From contig CALYLW010000044.1 in NCBI GenBank assembly GCA_944989445.1, positions 1,648,501 through 1,712,500 on the forward strand: a stretch of 64,000 bases of DNA, read 5' to 3'. Made by a program: the position numbers and the translations under genes. The DNA comes from Ampullaceana balthica. Its lineage: Eukaryota; Mollusca; Gastropoda; Lymnaeidae. The stretch's first letter is position 1. Each line of letters begins with the position of its first letter. A model generated the notes under the pieces. That model was not told the origin of the DNA and made no database searches. It saw only the letters and a list, made by a program, of their open reading frames with translations. Positions 44,860 through 57,660 of this stretch are shown piece by piece.

Positions 44860-45920
44860 TTTATTATAATAAATAGATAATTTATATAGCGCTGTATCCC
44901 AGTAAAGAACTGGGCTCACAGCGCTTTACATGAAGATAATAACACACATATAAGTATTAAATAAACATTCATATCATAACAATCACATAAATTACAATAC
45001 GTTACACATAAGCAAAGTTAATCATTAAAAGAAATGTTGTTTCATTAATTTTGAAAATAAATTTTGAAAAGATGTATCTTAAGTGCAGTCTTGAAGGACT
45101 TGGTAGTGGGAATACTACGTATGTGTAATGGTAGAGAATTACATTGTTAGGTTGCACAAAAAGAGAACGACCTTTTGCCAAATGTTTTAGTGCGTGTCTT
45201 AGGAACAGAGAGAATGCGTTTGTCTGCAGGAGAGCGTAGCTGACGAGAGGGTGAGTAGACTGACAAAAGTTCAGTAAGATAGGAAGGGGATGAGTCATAA
45301 AAGAAGTTTGTAATCAATTCGTGTTTATATAGGTAGCCATTGAAGTGAGTAAAGTAGCGGAGTAACATGTTCATGTTGTTTTTTGCCTTTAGAACTAGTC
45401 TGGCAGCTGAATTTTGAACTTTCTGTAGCTTTTCAATGCATTGTTTTGGCGCACCTGACAGAAGAGAATTGCAATAATCAATACGAGCTAGTACAAGAGC
45501 ACAGACTAGAGTGTGTGTTTTTTTTTGCACTAACTGTTAAGGTTTGACGGATTGGACTGACCTGATGGATGGCGTTTAGGCAGAGCGACAGATGTGATTG
45601 ATGAAGTTGTTGGTAGACATGTTGTCAGAAATATTGTAGTCAAGATTCCTAGTCGATGTTGTGAACAGTATATCCGAACTAGCTACGTCAATAGAAGTCG
45701 GAAGAGACAAAGTACTGCGTGATTTATTGTTTCAAAATAGAAGTGCTTCAGTCTTGTCATCGTTCAGCTTGAGTTTGCTGAAAGTCATCCAAGACTTTAT
45801 CTAAACCAATGCACTCTTACATCAATTTGACAGTGGAGTCAATATCAGAGGGATCAGTGTGAGTGTAAAGCTGAGTATCATCTGCAAATGATTGGCTTTT
45901 AACTGAGTGCTTTTAGAGCA
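44860..45920 (-). mobile_element. L2/CR1-like LINE, 5'-truncated
   Basis: On the minus strand it runs from a reverse transcriptase catalytic box near 45890 to a 3' tail at 44860-44935. The tail has 'gggatacagcgctatataaa', the conserved ending of L2/CR1-like LINEs and dependent SINEs, followed by an ATTATAATAAAT-type repeat. The coding part is broken by several stops and frameshifts. Confidence 0.85.
45100..45910 (-). pseudogene. L2/CR1-like reverse transcriptase, C-terminal fragment
   Basis: On the minus strand the decayed frame starts with QSFADDTQLYTHTDPSDID, containing the catalytic FADD box (near 45890-45840). After stops and frameshifts it continues with the open block 45530-45147: LVLARIDYCNSLLSGAPKQC, KLQKVQNSAARLVLKAK, SPSYLTELLSVYSPSRQLRS and KTRTKTFGKRSFSF, in the order normal for the thumb and C-terminus of CR1/L2 ORF2 proteins. 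The final segment after 45147 is in another frame. The endonuclease domain is absent. Confidence 0.9.
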
Positions 45921-46267
45921 GTAGAAGTAGCGATCTTGTATACAATACAAAAATTTATGCTTCTGGAACTTTGTCCTGCCATTTGATATTTAGGATTTTC
46001 CTCTGACTTGTTGTGTTAAAGCTGTTAAGCTAATGTGTCCTGCGTTGGTACACTGCCAAGTTTAACATGTGTACATGTAAGTACACTGTCAAGATTCACA
46101 TGCGTACATTTAAAAGAGAGCACAACTGCTCTGTACAATTTTAATTTATTTTCGATGCCAATCCCCATCTGTTGCAGACACTTTCATACAATCTGTGAAA
46201 TACAATGAGACTGCAATTAGGCTTTTAAATAAATGAATATTTGCTGTTTAAACAAGGTATGTATAGG

Positions 46268-46334
46268 CAGTGGCGTCGCTAGGGGGGGCGGGAGCGGACC
46301 GCCCCGGGTGACACCAACCCTAGCGACGCCTCAG
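46268..46334. mobile_element. Miniature hAT MITE, 67 bp
   Basis: The left end is CAGTGGCGTCGCTAGGG and the right end CCCTAGCGACGCCTCAG, inverted repeats of 17 bp with two mismatches. The 8-bp duplication TGTATAGG flanks it (46260-46267 and 46335-46342). The termini resemble those of hAT transposon 1 (CAGTGGCGTAGCTAG), so a related transposase may have moved it. The interior is only about 33 bp. Confidence 0.85.
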
Positions 46335-46458
46335 TGTATAGGCCTGACGAGACATAAAAAAACAACGAACATTTCGGAAAAAAAGCCTTTCTCAACGAAC
46401 AAATTGACAAAAGCAAATAAAACTAAGAAAATGACTTGAACACTTAGCTGCGCCGATC
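46335..46458 (-). mobile_element. Penelope-like element 3' UTR fragment
   Basis: The segment from 'taggcctgacgagac' to 'aacacttagctgcg' matches 43673-43800, the 3' UTR of the Penelope-like element, with about a fifth of positions different by eye. It abuts the 67-bp MITE. Confidence 0.78.
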
Positions 46459-47254
46459 CAAAGCCAAAAGGAAACACTCTGTTAATCGTTGCACATGCTT
46501 TGGAAACACTCTGAGACAATTTTGACAAATTTTTTGTTGTAGATTTTCTTCAGATGACGAGGCATTATATAAATAAACTGAAAGGCAAAGTATGCCAATG
46601 AGACATATGTGAAGACATAATCTGAGATATATGTGATAACAAGATGAAATGTATGCGCTAATAAAAGTTAAGATGCATTTGGCAACATTAGCTGAAATGT
46701 GTGTTGTAACACAAGTTTGTTTAGATATATGTGCTAACATAAGCCAATACTTTGAACACTCTGAATGAGTGTGTATAAAAGACATTGATGTTTCCCATGT
46801 GTCTTGTCTCTTAAAATAATCATTTTAATATACTCCACTGCTTATAATTTAAACTCTTTTCAAAGTTTGGTTTGTCACAGCTGATCACGAAAAACATGGC
46901 AGGAATGGCCAGGTATCCAATATAGGTCTTAAACTTCAGTGTTGTTGCCAAGTTACCTTTTTTCAGTAAACTCATTAGAGTATGTCCTCTGAAGATTTAC
47001 AATAGCCTCCCTTTTTTCTTTTTAATTCTTTAATTTTTAAACCTTAAAATTAATCAAATTTCGCCTATCCAAGATATCTAAACACTTAACTCCTGGATAC
47101 CTGGATACAGATATAGATGAAAGTTAGATTTTTTAGAAAGTATTATTTAGAAATTAGTGACAAAAATTAGTTTTAACTTCTTTTATTTTAGCCAATACCA
47201 TACCTCCCCCCCCCGCGCCTTTTTTACAATTAATTTGACTGACTTGATTGTCGA
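46459..47254. other. No gene recognised
   Basis: It holds weak, irregular repeats of 'atatatgtg..aac' at 46600-46745 and otherwise featureless AT-rich sequence. Confidence 0.45.
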
Positions 47255-47680
47255 CATGTTTACAATTATTTATTGCAGTAATTTAATCTACAAGAGAAGA
47301 TCCTTTTGGGTGGGAGTAATTTAATCTAAAAAGAGAAGATCCTTTTGGGTGGGAGTAATTTAATCTAAAAAGAGAAGATCCTTTTGGGTGGGAGTAATTT
47401 AATCTAAAAAGAGAAGATCCTTTTGGGTGGGAGTAATTTAATCTACAAGAGAAGATCCTTTTGGGTGGGAGTAATTTCTATCCTTTTGGGTGGCAGTAAT
47501 TTCTATAAATCTTTGAATTGTTGACATGTTTACAATTATTTATTGCAGTAATTTAATCTAAAAAGAAAAGATCCTTTTGGGTGGCAGTAATTTAATCTAC
47601 AAGAGAAGATCCTTTTGGGTGGCAGTAATTTAATCTACAAGAGAAGATCCTTTTGGGTGTGAGAGTAATTTCTATAAATG
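47255..47680. repeat. 39-bp minisatellite in two ~270-bp blocks
   Basis: The unit is TAATCTACAAGAGAAGATCC followed by 'ttttgggtgggagtaattt'. The lead-in 'gacatgtttacaattattta' occurs at 47252 and again at about 47522, so the array start plus several units was duplicated as one block. Confidence 0.92.
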
Positions 47681-48382
47681 TTTGACTTTCACTCTGGCAA
47701 AAGAACATCTTTCGATGTAAAAAAAAACTATCTTCGACTTGTCACAAACAGACTTACGTGTTGAACAGAGACTACAATAACATGGCCCTCCCCGCACATA
47801 CGATTAGCCTTGTATTCTCGTCTCGCCCCATGCGTCTCCAGCCGAGCTTTGACGTGTTATTCTAGTCTCCCGTCCCAAACTGGCAATATTCCGATTCTGG
47901 TCAATCCAGCTCACGAGCGGACTAATTTAAAAAGGAAAGGTCAAACCGCTTGTCAGCATCCTCGACCATTGAAATGATTTCCTCCAGACAAGGTGAGAAA
48001 TGCCAAACCCTTGAAATCGATGTTCAAAATTTCGATGGGAAACGTCTGCTTAGACCAGAAGTTAAATGTTCAGAACAACAAAGGTTTCAGTCAGTCTGTA
48101 GTCTAATCCACTAGATATAATAAACAATGGTTCTCTGTGCAAAAGAAACACAAAATATCAAATAAACATAGGTTTACTTTTTAAAGTCCAGTATCAATTC
48201 CCACATTCAATTTGTTGAACATGTGTTCAGCAAAAAGTACAAAATACAAATTTTAAAATGAGAAGTTATTTATTTTGTGTGTGTGTGTGTTTCTACTACA
48301 AATATGGAGTTTTATTTTATTTAAAAAAGAACATTGAGTCGAAGTAAATGAAAATATTTCTCTATTTTATTCATGTTTATTT
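47681..48382. other. No gene recognised
   Basis: AT-rich except for a C-rich patch near 47785-47880. A short (GT)n tract lies at about 48276-48290. Confidence 0.45.
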
Positions 48383-48832
48383 TAGGAATATAGTTTGAGG
48401 TCCAAGGACTGCCATTACATTGAAGTGAATGTTTCAAGTCAACAATAGAAATATAGTTTGTGGTCCAAGGACTGCCATTACATTGAAGTGAATGTTTCAA
48501 GTCAACAATAGAAATATAGTTTGTGGTCCAAGGACTGCCATTACATTGAAGTGAATGTTTCAAGTCAACAATAGAAATATAGTTTGTGGGCCAAGGACTG
48601 CCATTACATTGAAGTGAATGTTTCAAGTCAACAATAGAAATATAGTTTGTGGTCCAAGGACTGTCATTACATTGAAGTGAATTTGTCAAGTCAATAATAG
48701 AAATATAGTTTGTGGTCCAAGGACTGCCATTACATTGAAGTGAATGTTTGAAGTCAACAATAGAAATATAGTTTGTGGTCCAAGGACTGCCATTACATTG
48801 AAGTGAATTTTTCAAGTCAACAATAGAAATAT
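48383..48832. repeat. 63-bp minisatellite, 7 copies
   Basis: The unit is TAGTTTGTGGTCCAAGGACT, then 'gccattacattgaagtgaat', then 'gtttcaagtcaacaatagaaata'. The minus strand reads a 21-residue repeat (SLQCNGSPWTTNYIS-type) through the array, an effect of the unit length. Confidence 0.95.
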
Positions 48833-49599
48833 ATTCCCCATGCTTACTTTAAAAGTAAAAAAAAACACACAAAAATAATGTTAGATTCTGAACTGAATAT
48901 AAACTAAGGAAACTACTGATAAAGTGATATACCAGGTCCCCAAGAAGTAAGCAGTCTCATTGATTTAGGATCGAGGAAAAAATGGTGGCGTTCGTTTTGG
49001 ACATCACAGGGGAGACTATTCTCATTTCAGTTATGTTCGGACCATCTCAGCAACGGTCAAGGTTGAAAGGTTATTGTTTCATTGGCTAAACGATCGTGAC
49101 GTGTGTAGCAGACGGAAGCACGTAGAGGAAGCTATTGTTATATACTTTTAGATTTCATTGGTCCTCTCTTAGCAAGTACAATCGTTCGAAACAGTATGTA
49201 TTCAGAAACCGAGCTTATATCAAATAATTTTATGAACTGTTCAGTTACATAAATCTTGTTGTTTCTGTACAAATGTTTAAATGTTAAAACAAGTCGGTCC
49301 AAATTCAATCAGTTGAAAGATTTTCAAGAAAAAATAACTGATTATTATTATTATATTATTTTAATTTTATTTTTAATTATTTTGGGGGGGGGGTACGGGG
49401 GAGGAGATTAAATACAGAGGACCTATCACAAGCTTGAGTTATAAATAGACAAGGAAAAATAAGGTAATCATATAGAGATACTGTCAGATGTCAGATGGTA
49501 TAAACAAGTTCTGAAACTTTCTGTTAATGATTCAATGTAAATTGTTGATGCAAAGAAATTAACAAAAAGACATAAAATGTCTGCACAAGGATTTAGTAT
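48833..49599. other. No gene recognised
   Basis: It contains an ATT-rich tract (49340-49380) and a G-run of ten (49384-49393). No gene is supported. Confidence 0.45.
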
Positions 49600-50610
49600 A
49601 ACAAAGTTTAATACATTTCTAACATACTTTTAGTACACAAAGTTAAATACAGTTCTAACATACTTTTAGTACACAAAGTTAAATACAGTTCTAACATACT
49701 TTTAGTATACAAAGTTAAATACAGTTCTAACATACTTTTAGTACACAAAGTTAAATACAGTTCTAACATACTTTTAGTATACAGAGTTAAATACAGTTCT
49801 AACATACTTTTAGTATACACAATTAAATACAGTTCTAACATACTTTTAGTACACAAAGTTAAATACAGTTCTAACATACTTTTAGTACACAAAGTTAAAT
49901 ACAGTTCTAACATACTTTTAGTATACAGAGTTAAATACAGTTCTAACATACTTTTAGTATACACAATTAAATACAGTTCTAACATACTTTTAGTATACAC
50001 AATTAAATACAGTTCTAACATACTTTTAGTATACACAATTAAATACAGTTCTAACATACTTTTAGTATACAGAGTTAAATACAGTTCTAACAAATTTTTA
50101 GTATACAGAGCTAGATACAGTTCTAACATACTTTTAGTATACACAATTAAATACAGTTCTAACAAATTTTTAGTATACAGAGCTAGATACAGTTCTAACA
50201 TACTTTTAGTATACACAATTAAATACAGTTCTAACATACTTTTAGTATACACAATTAAATACAGTTCTAACATACTTTTAGTATACACAATTAAATACAG
50301 TTCTAACATACTTTTAGTATACAGAGTTAAATACAGTTCTAACAAATTTTTAGTATACAGAGCTAGATACAGTTCTAACATACTTTTAGTATACACAATT
50401 AAATACAGTTCTAACAAATTTTTAGTATACAGAGCTAGATACAGTTCTAACATACTTTTAGTATACACAATTAAATACAGTTCTAACATACTTTTAGTAT
50501 ACAAAATTAAGTACAGTTCTAACATACTTTTAGTATAAAAAGTTAACTACAGTTCTAACATACGTTTAGTATACAAAATTAAATAAAGTTCTAACATACT
50601 TTTAGTTTTA
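49600..50610. repeat. 36-bp minisatellite, about 28 copies
   Basis: The unit is GTTAAATACAGTTCTAACAT followed by 'acttttagtatacaaa'. Variants (acacaaag, acagag, acacaatt, 'caaatttttagt..gctag') recur in ordered blocks, indicating block duplication. The minus strand reads a 12-residue MLELYLTLYTKS repeat for 305 codons, an artefact of the 36-bp unit. Confidence 0.96.
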
Positions 50611-50649
50611 ACATGTGTGTTTGAGAGCTGCCAAAATAACATATGAAGA

Positions 50650-51175
50650 ATAGCTAATTGATACATATAAATAAGTAGCTAATTGATACATATAAATAAG
50701 TAGCTAATTGATACATATAAATAAGTAGCTAATTGATACATATAAATAAGTAGCTAATTGATACATATAAATAAGTAGCTAATTGATACATATAAATAAG
50801 TAGCTAATTGATACATATAAATAAGTAGCTAATTGATACATATAAATAAGTAGCTAATTGATACATATAAATAAGTAGCTAATTGATACATATAAATAAG
50901 TAGCTAATTGATACATATAAAGAAGTAGTTATTGATACATATAAATAAGTAGCTAATTGATACATATAAATAAGTAGCTAATTGATACATATAAATAAGT
51001 AGCTAATTGATACATATAAATAAGTAGCTAATTGATACATATAAATAAGTAGCTAATTGGTACATATAACGAATTAGTTACTTGATACATATAAAGAAGT
51101 AGCTAATTGATACATATAACGAAGTAGTTACATGATACATATAAAGAAGTAGCTAATTGATACATAGAAGAATGA
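50650..51175. repeat. 25-bp minisatellite, about 20 copies
   Basis: The unit is TAGCTAATTGATACATATAA followed by ATAAG. Most copies are identical; those on the right edge (51055-51165) have 'aacgaa' and 'aaagaa' variants. Confidence 0.96.
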
Positions 51176-51775
51176 GATAGAGTCGGATGTACCGAGATTG
51201 AGAAAGAGACTATAGAAGTTGAGAGCTGTATAAAAAAAAGGAAGTGGAATAAAGAAACATACAAAAATTCTTCTCATGGATGATGGCTCCACATAAGTTA
51301 GTGCAGAGGGGAAAACATTCAGTTGAAGACATAGCCAAGAGAACAATCAAAATACTACAGACTGTGAGTTGGCCTTTTCTTTGTAACTCTCAGAAGACAG
51401 TTGGCTCTTTCTTTGTAACTGTCAGTTTTTGAACCCATGAAATAAAAATTGAAAATAAAATAAATGGACTTTAAATAAAATAAACCGTGCGTCCATTCAA
51501 AGTCTGCTTTGTGGCGCTCTCTCGATGAGAAGGTAAAAACGTTTGACAGTCTAGTGGTTATAAGAATAAATGTTATGTGACACGCGCGTGCTCTGTACAC
51601 AATTAATTCAAAAAGAGACTCCAGTGACGTGGAAGTCAATAGGAAAAGATATAAAAAATTGCTATGATTGAAATCTTCAGGAAGCTATTATGTCTATTTA
51701 ATGATTAAATAGTGGATTGTAATTATTGATTGTTAGTTTTGGGTTTAGATATTATTGAGCTTGATAATCAATGAT
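51176..51775. other. No gene recognised
   Basis: Two short minus-strand open frames (51128-51346 and 51355-51639) match nothing I know. Confidence 0.45.
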
Positions 51776-51940
51776 TGCGTCTATATGTTATAGAAAGATT
51801 CGTCTATATGTTATAGAAAGATTCGTCTATATGTTATAGAAAGATTCGTCTATATGTTATAGAAAGATTCGTCTATATGTTATAGAAAGATTCGTCTATA
51901 TGTTATAGAAAGATTCGTCTATATGTTATAGAAATATTCC
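51776..51940. repeat. 23-bp minisatellite, 7 copies
   Basis: The unit is GTCTATATGTTATAGAAAGA followed by TTC. Copies are identical apart from the last. Confidence 0.96.
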
Positions 51941-52534
51941 ACGATCATTAATCACTTGTAGACTTTTAGTGATCCCAGCCCTCATCGAAGATTTTGTCCC
52001 ATTAATTTCATCAGAGAAAACATGAAGTTTCCAATTTGTCTAGCTCCGATAGAGGTTTTGGGATAATTCAACTAACGAAACCCAGGGTAAACATTATGAA
52101 CAAACCCAGGTTAAACATTATGAGCAAACAGTCGTTCCTTTAGTAAAAATGATGGTTCAAAATAAGTCACTGTCAACGTTTTTTACCATTTTGAATAGAG
52201 AATAAAAAACCACGATGCACCTAAGAGGGAAAACACAAATTAAAGTCCTAAAGCGTTTATGCCTAAGATGGTGTGTAAATGTCGATGAGCGCTGGAATAG
52301 CAATTGAATGAAAACGAGACTAAATTACATAATACTTTGTTTAAACTATTGTTTCCAGTACAAATTTACTTATTGTACCTCATTAAAATTGACATATTTC
52401 AAATAATTGATTTTACTTTATTTTAAAAAGCCTAATCCCAAAACCAGTGAGCAAAGACTATTTAATTAATTGTAATTCAACAAAAGTTGATAAATTCATA
52501 ATTTCTAAATTTAATGTAACTCTTCCTGGGCTAA
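51941..52534. other. No gene recognised
   Basis: It includes a two-copy repeat of 'cccagg(t/g)taaacattatgaac' near 52080-52125. No gene is supported. Confidence 0.45.
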
Positions 52535-53650
52535 AAACCTCTGAACACACATTTATCTGTCACCTTTGAACACACATTTTCTGTGATCTTTGAACACCCC
52601 TTTAACTTGAAGTTATGAACACACATTTATCTGTCACCTTTGAACACACATTTATCTGTGACCTTTGAACACCCATTTAACTTGAAGTTATGAACACACA
52701 TTTATCTGTTACATTTGAACACATATTTATCTGTTACCTTTGAACACACATTTATCTGTTACCTTTGAACACCCATTTATCTGTGACCTTTGAACAGCCA
52801 TTTAACTTGAACTTATGAACATCCATGTATCTGTGACCTTTGAACACCCATTTATCTGTGACCTTTGAACACATATTTATCTGTTACCTTTGAACACCCA
52901 TTTATCTGTTACCTATGAACACCCATTTATCTGTTACCTTTGAACAGCCATTTAACTTGAACTTATGAACATCCATGTATCTGTGACCTTTGAACACCCA
53001 TTTATCTGTGACCTTTGAACACCCATTTATCTGGGACCTTTAAACACCCATTTATCTGTAACCTTTGAACACCCATTTATCTGGGACCTTTGAAGACCCA
53101 TTTATCTGTAACCTTTGAACACCCATTTATCTGGGACCTTTGAACACCCATTTATCTGTGACCTTTGAACACTCATTTGTCTTGGACTTTGAACACTCAT
53201 TTATCTGTGACCTTTGAACACTCATTTATCTGTGACCTTTGAACACTCATTTATCTGTGACGTTTGAACACTCATTTATCTGTGACCTTTGAACACTCAT
53301 TTATCTGTTACATTTGAACACGCATTTGTCTGTTACATTTGAACACCCATTTAACGGGGACCTGTGAACACTCATTTATCTGTGACCTTTGAACGCCCAT
53401 TTTTCTGTGACCTTTGAACACCCATTTATCGTGACCTTTGAAGACTCATTTATCTGTGACGTTTGAACACTCATTTATCTGTGACCTTTGAACACCCATT
53501 TATCGTGACCTTTGAAGACTCATTTATCTGTGACCTTTGAAGCCCAATTTATATGTGTGACCTTTGAACCCCCATTTATCTGTGACCTTTCAACACCAAT
53601 TTAACTGGGAACTCTGAACCCCCATTTATCTGGGACATATGAACACCATT
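52535..53650. repeat. 25-bp minisatellite, about 44 copies
   Basis: The unit is CACCCATTTATCTGTGACCT followed by TTGAA. Copies diverge considerably (cacaca, cactca, 'aacttgaa', 'ctgggacc'). Local blocks with shared variants repeat at about 52790 and 52945. Confidence 0.95.
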
Positions 53651-53855
53651 TTCGAATATTCTTAAAATGCTCAAGGCCCCACTCTGCGGACATTCCGCTT
53701 CCCCCTTTTCATTCCCTGCCCCCTGTACTTTATTTGATTGTGGTATTGTGCAGGCATTATGTAGGATACTCTTAAATCTGGTCTGTTCGTCTCGATGTGA
53801 CATTTTATATGCAGTCTGTGACGTCATGACTTAATTTAATATACAGCTCCATTTT
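53651..53855. other. Short unique stretch
   Basis: An 83-codon minus-strand frame (53576-53827) overlaps the end of the 25-bp array and has no recognisable domain. I do not support it. Confidence 0.45.
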
Positions 53856-53859
53856 GAAA

Positions 53860-54945
53860 AGGGTTCTCTTTTCTGTATACCTTCTGTTGTATGTATCTTG
53901 TTATACCCTCTGTAGTTTGTATTTTGCTATACACTATGTAGACTGTATTTTGTTATCCCTCTGTAGTTAATATTTTGTTATACCCTCTTTAGTCTGTATT
54001 TTGATATTCCCTCTGTAGTCTGTATCTTGTTATACCCTCTGTAGTCTGTATCTTGTTATACCCTCTTTAGTCTGTATTTTGTTATTCCCTCTGTAGTCTG
54101 TATCTTGTTGTACCCTCTGTAGTCTGTATCTTGTTGTACCCTCTGTAGTCTGTATCTTATTATACCCTCTATAGTCTGTATCTTGTTATACCCTCTTTAG
54201 TCTGTATCTTGTTATACCCTCTTTAGTCTGTATCTTATTATACCCTCTATAGTCTGTATCTTGTTATACCCTCTTTAGTCTGTATTTTGTTATACCCTCT
54301 ATAGTCTGTATCTTGTTATACCCTCTTTAGTCTGTATTTTGTTATACCCTCTGTAGTCTGTATCTTGTTATACACTCTGTAGTCTGTATCTTGTTATACC
54401 CTCTATAGTCTGTATCTTGTTATTCCCTCTGTAGTCTGTATTTTGTTATACCCTCTATAGTCTGTATCTTGTTATTCCCTCTATGGTCTGTATTTTGTTA
54501 TACCCTCTATAGTGTGTATTTTGTTATACCCTCTATAGTCTGTATCTTGTTATTCCCTCTGTAGTCAGTATCTTGTTATTTCCTCTGTAGTCAGTATCTT
54601 GTTATTCCCTCTGTTGTCTGTATCTTGTTATTCCCTCTATAGTCTGTATCTTGTTATTCCCTCTGTAGTCTGTATTTTGTTATACCCTCTATAGTCTGTA
54701 TTTTGTTATACCCTCTATAGTCAGTATCTTGTTATTCCCTCTGTAGTCAGTATCTTGTTATTCCCTCTGTAGTCAGTATCTTGTTATTCCCTCTGTAGTC
54801 AGTATCTTGTTATTCCCTCTGTAGTCAGTATCTTGTTATTCCCTCTGTAGTCAGTATCTTGTTATTCCCTCTGCAGTTAGTATCTTGTTATTTCCTCTAT
54901 AGTCTGTATCTTTTTATTCCCTCTGTAGTCAGTATCTTGTTATGC
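53860..54945. repeat. 26-bp minisatellite, about 42 copies
   Basis: The unit is TCTTGTTATACCCTCTGTAG followed by TCTGTA. The variant 'attcc' for 'atacc' and 'tcagta' for 'tctgta' dominate the right half, showing local homogenisation. Confidence 0.96.
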
Positions 54946-55184
54946 TCCATGCAGGCTACATAATGATTGCTAGAGACCAAGATAGAAGCCCTACAATTTT
55001 AGTTGCAGGTGTAAACAATGTCGTTTTCTTCAATGGAAATTAAAAAAAAATTATATGGCTAATCAACAAAAATAAAATGTTTGTTATAAAATAAAAATTG
55101 TTTTAAATTGAGAGGGTTTTCGCGGGCTAAAAATAGATCTATTTACATTGAGTTAGCTCCCGTTGTGTACGGAATGATTTGACG
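54946..55184. other. Short unique stretch, nothing recognised
   Basis: AT-rich sequence separates two arrays. Confidence 0.5.
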
Positions 55185-56480
55185 AACATACTAGGATTGT
55201 TGATAGTCCACATTACCTATCTATTGTTGATAGTCCACATTACCTATCTGACATACTAGGATTGTTGATAGTCCACATTACCTATCTAACATACTAGGAT
55301 TGTTGATAGTCCACATTACCTATCTATTGTTGATAGTCCAAATTATCTATCTAACATACTAGGATTATTGATAGTCCACATTACCTTTTCTAACATACTA
55401 GGATTGTTGATAGTTCACATTACCTATCTAACATACTAGGATTGTTGATAGTTCACATTACCTATCTATCGTTGATAGTCTACAATATCTATATAACATA
55501 CTAGGATTGTTGATAGTCAACATTACCTATCTATCGTTGATATTCTACATTACCTATTTAACATACTAGGATTGTTGATAGTCCACATTACCTATCTAAC
55601 ATACTAGGATTGTTGATAGTCCACATTAGCTATCTAACATACTAGGATTGTTGATAGTCCACATTACCTATCTAACATACTAGGATTTTGATAGTCCACA
55701 TTAGCTATCTAATATACTAGGATTGTTGATAGTCCACATTAGCTATCTAACATACTAGGATTGTTGATAGTCCACATTAGCTATCTAAAATACTAGGATT
55801 GTTGATAGTCCACATTACCTATTTAACTTACAAGGATTGTTGATAGACAACATTACCTATTTATCGTTGATAGACAACATTACCTGTTTATCGTTGATAG
55901 TCTACATTATCTGTCTATCGTTGATAGTCTACATTATCTGTCTATCGTTGATAGTCTACATTATCTGTCTATCGTTGATAGTCTACATTATCTGTCTATC
56001 GTTGATAGTCTACATTATCTGTCTATCGTTGATAGTCTACATTATCTGTCTATCGTTGATAGTCTACATTATCTATCTATCGTTGATAGTCTACATTATC
56101 TATCTATCGTTGATAGTCTACATTATCTGTCTATCGTTGATAGTCTACATTATTTGTCTATCGTTGATAGTCTACATTATCTGTCTATCGTTGATAGTCT
56201 ACATTATCTATCTATCGTTGATAGTCTACATTATCTATCTATCGTTGATAGTCTACATTATCTATCTATCGTTGATAGTCTACATTATCCGTCTATCGTT
56301 GATAGTCTACATTATCTGTCTATCGTTGATAGTCTACATTATCTATCTATCGTTGATAGACTACATTATCTATCTATCGTTGATAGTCTACATTATCTAT
56401 CTATCGTTGATAGTCTACATTACCTATTTATCGTTGATAGTCTACATTACCTATTTATCGTTGATAGTCCACATTACCTA
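55185..56480. repeat. 38-bp minisatellite passing into a 27-bp minisatellite
   Basis: From 55185 to about 55850 the usual unit is 38 bp, AACATACTAGGATTGTTGAT followed by 'agtccacattacctatct'. Some copies lack 'aacatactagg'. From about 55860 the unit is the 27-bp remainder, ATCGTTGATAGTCTACATTA followed by 'tctgtct', about 23 copies. The 27-bp unit reads as a 9-residue repeat (LIVYIICLS), giving a 214-codon artefact frame. Confidence 0.95.
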
Positions 56481-57660
56481 ACCAATGTTCATGGTCCAAA
56501 CAACAACTAAATGTTTATAGTTTTCGTTACCTATCCATAGTTATAGTCCTATTACCTAATATAAGTTCACAATTCCACCATCTTTCAAATGTTCTTAACC
56601 TGAACATGTTTAGCCAAAGTCTTCCACATTTTCATCTGTGAGTCCATTCTATTGATTTAGTCAGTCTAGCTTATCTGTTTATAAAATGTGTGTATCATTC
56701 TCTCTTTCTCTCTCTCACTCTCTCTCTCTCTGACTTTGCCCCTAGTCTGATCTACCTGCTACATTTTTCCCAGTCTATCTAATTTCAGATCACAACCACT
56801 ATCAAGTCTATACTGATGGTAAGGGCATGGCTAATTGTCGCCCCTAGGAGACTTGGTGTCATTAGTTTCATTAAAATACCAGAGGTCAGTTGTAGATCAA
56901 GTGTCCAGTTGGATTAGCGACCACTGACTCCAACGACCACTGTCTCCAACGACCACTGTCTCCAACGGCCACTGACAATAGATCCAGTGCTGAAACCAAG
57001 ATAAGTTAAGTTGGTTTTAGTTATTCCTCGTTTCCACTGGATCTATGAAAATATTTCTCGACCATTTGCCCACTCAAACATGAATAGCAAGGGACAGCAA
57101 TCACGGATTAAAATGTGACAATTATGCTCTTTGCTATTGTTCCCTTTTAAACATTTATTTTATTTTATTATATATATTTTTTTACACTTCAAATAGTTTT
57201 TGAAAAATAGTGCAGAGACGAATCTTGTGATCATATGAGCAATGGCAATTTGTTTCCTTTTTAAATCTAATCTTTCATATCTGAAATAATTTAAAATATA
57301 AGAAGATTTTGTTTGATCTATTAAATAGAATCGTGATAATGAAATTAAAGTTTATATTTATGTCAGGATGATTGACTAGAAAATGGCACCATCGCTGTTT
57401 ACTAAATTGTTTATTAGTTTGTCCATAACAGTTTTTACTGAATGTCTGCTACACGTTGTTACAACATTAACCCAGCCAATATGTTAAATATTTTCAATCA
57501 AATTGTTACAGGATAAATTAATATGTAATGTAAAATTATTGTCTGAAATTTTTTTAAATTTTCCTCAAAGCGTTCGTTTTAACATTTAATATTTTCCTCT
57601 TTATTGCGTGGAGTGACCAAGTAAATCAAACTTTGAATTCAGGCTCTCGTTACAAGCTCC
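56481..57660. other. No gene recognised
   Basis: It contains a CT-rich microsatellite (56698-56733) and a short 16-bp tandem repeat around ACGACCACTGTCTCCA (56930-56985, 3-4 copies). I see nothing else. Confidence 0.5.

Noticed and set aside
49608..50525. A 305-codon leucine-rich repeat frame (MLELYLTLYTKS) as a leucine-rich protein
   Set aside because: It is an exact consequence of a 36-bp minisatellite and has no LRR consensus.
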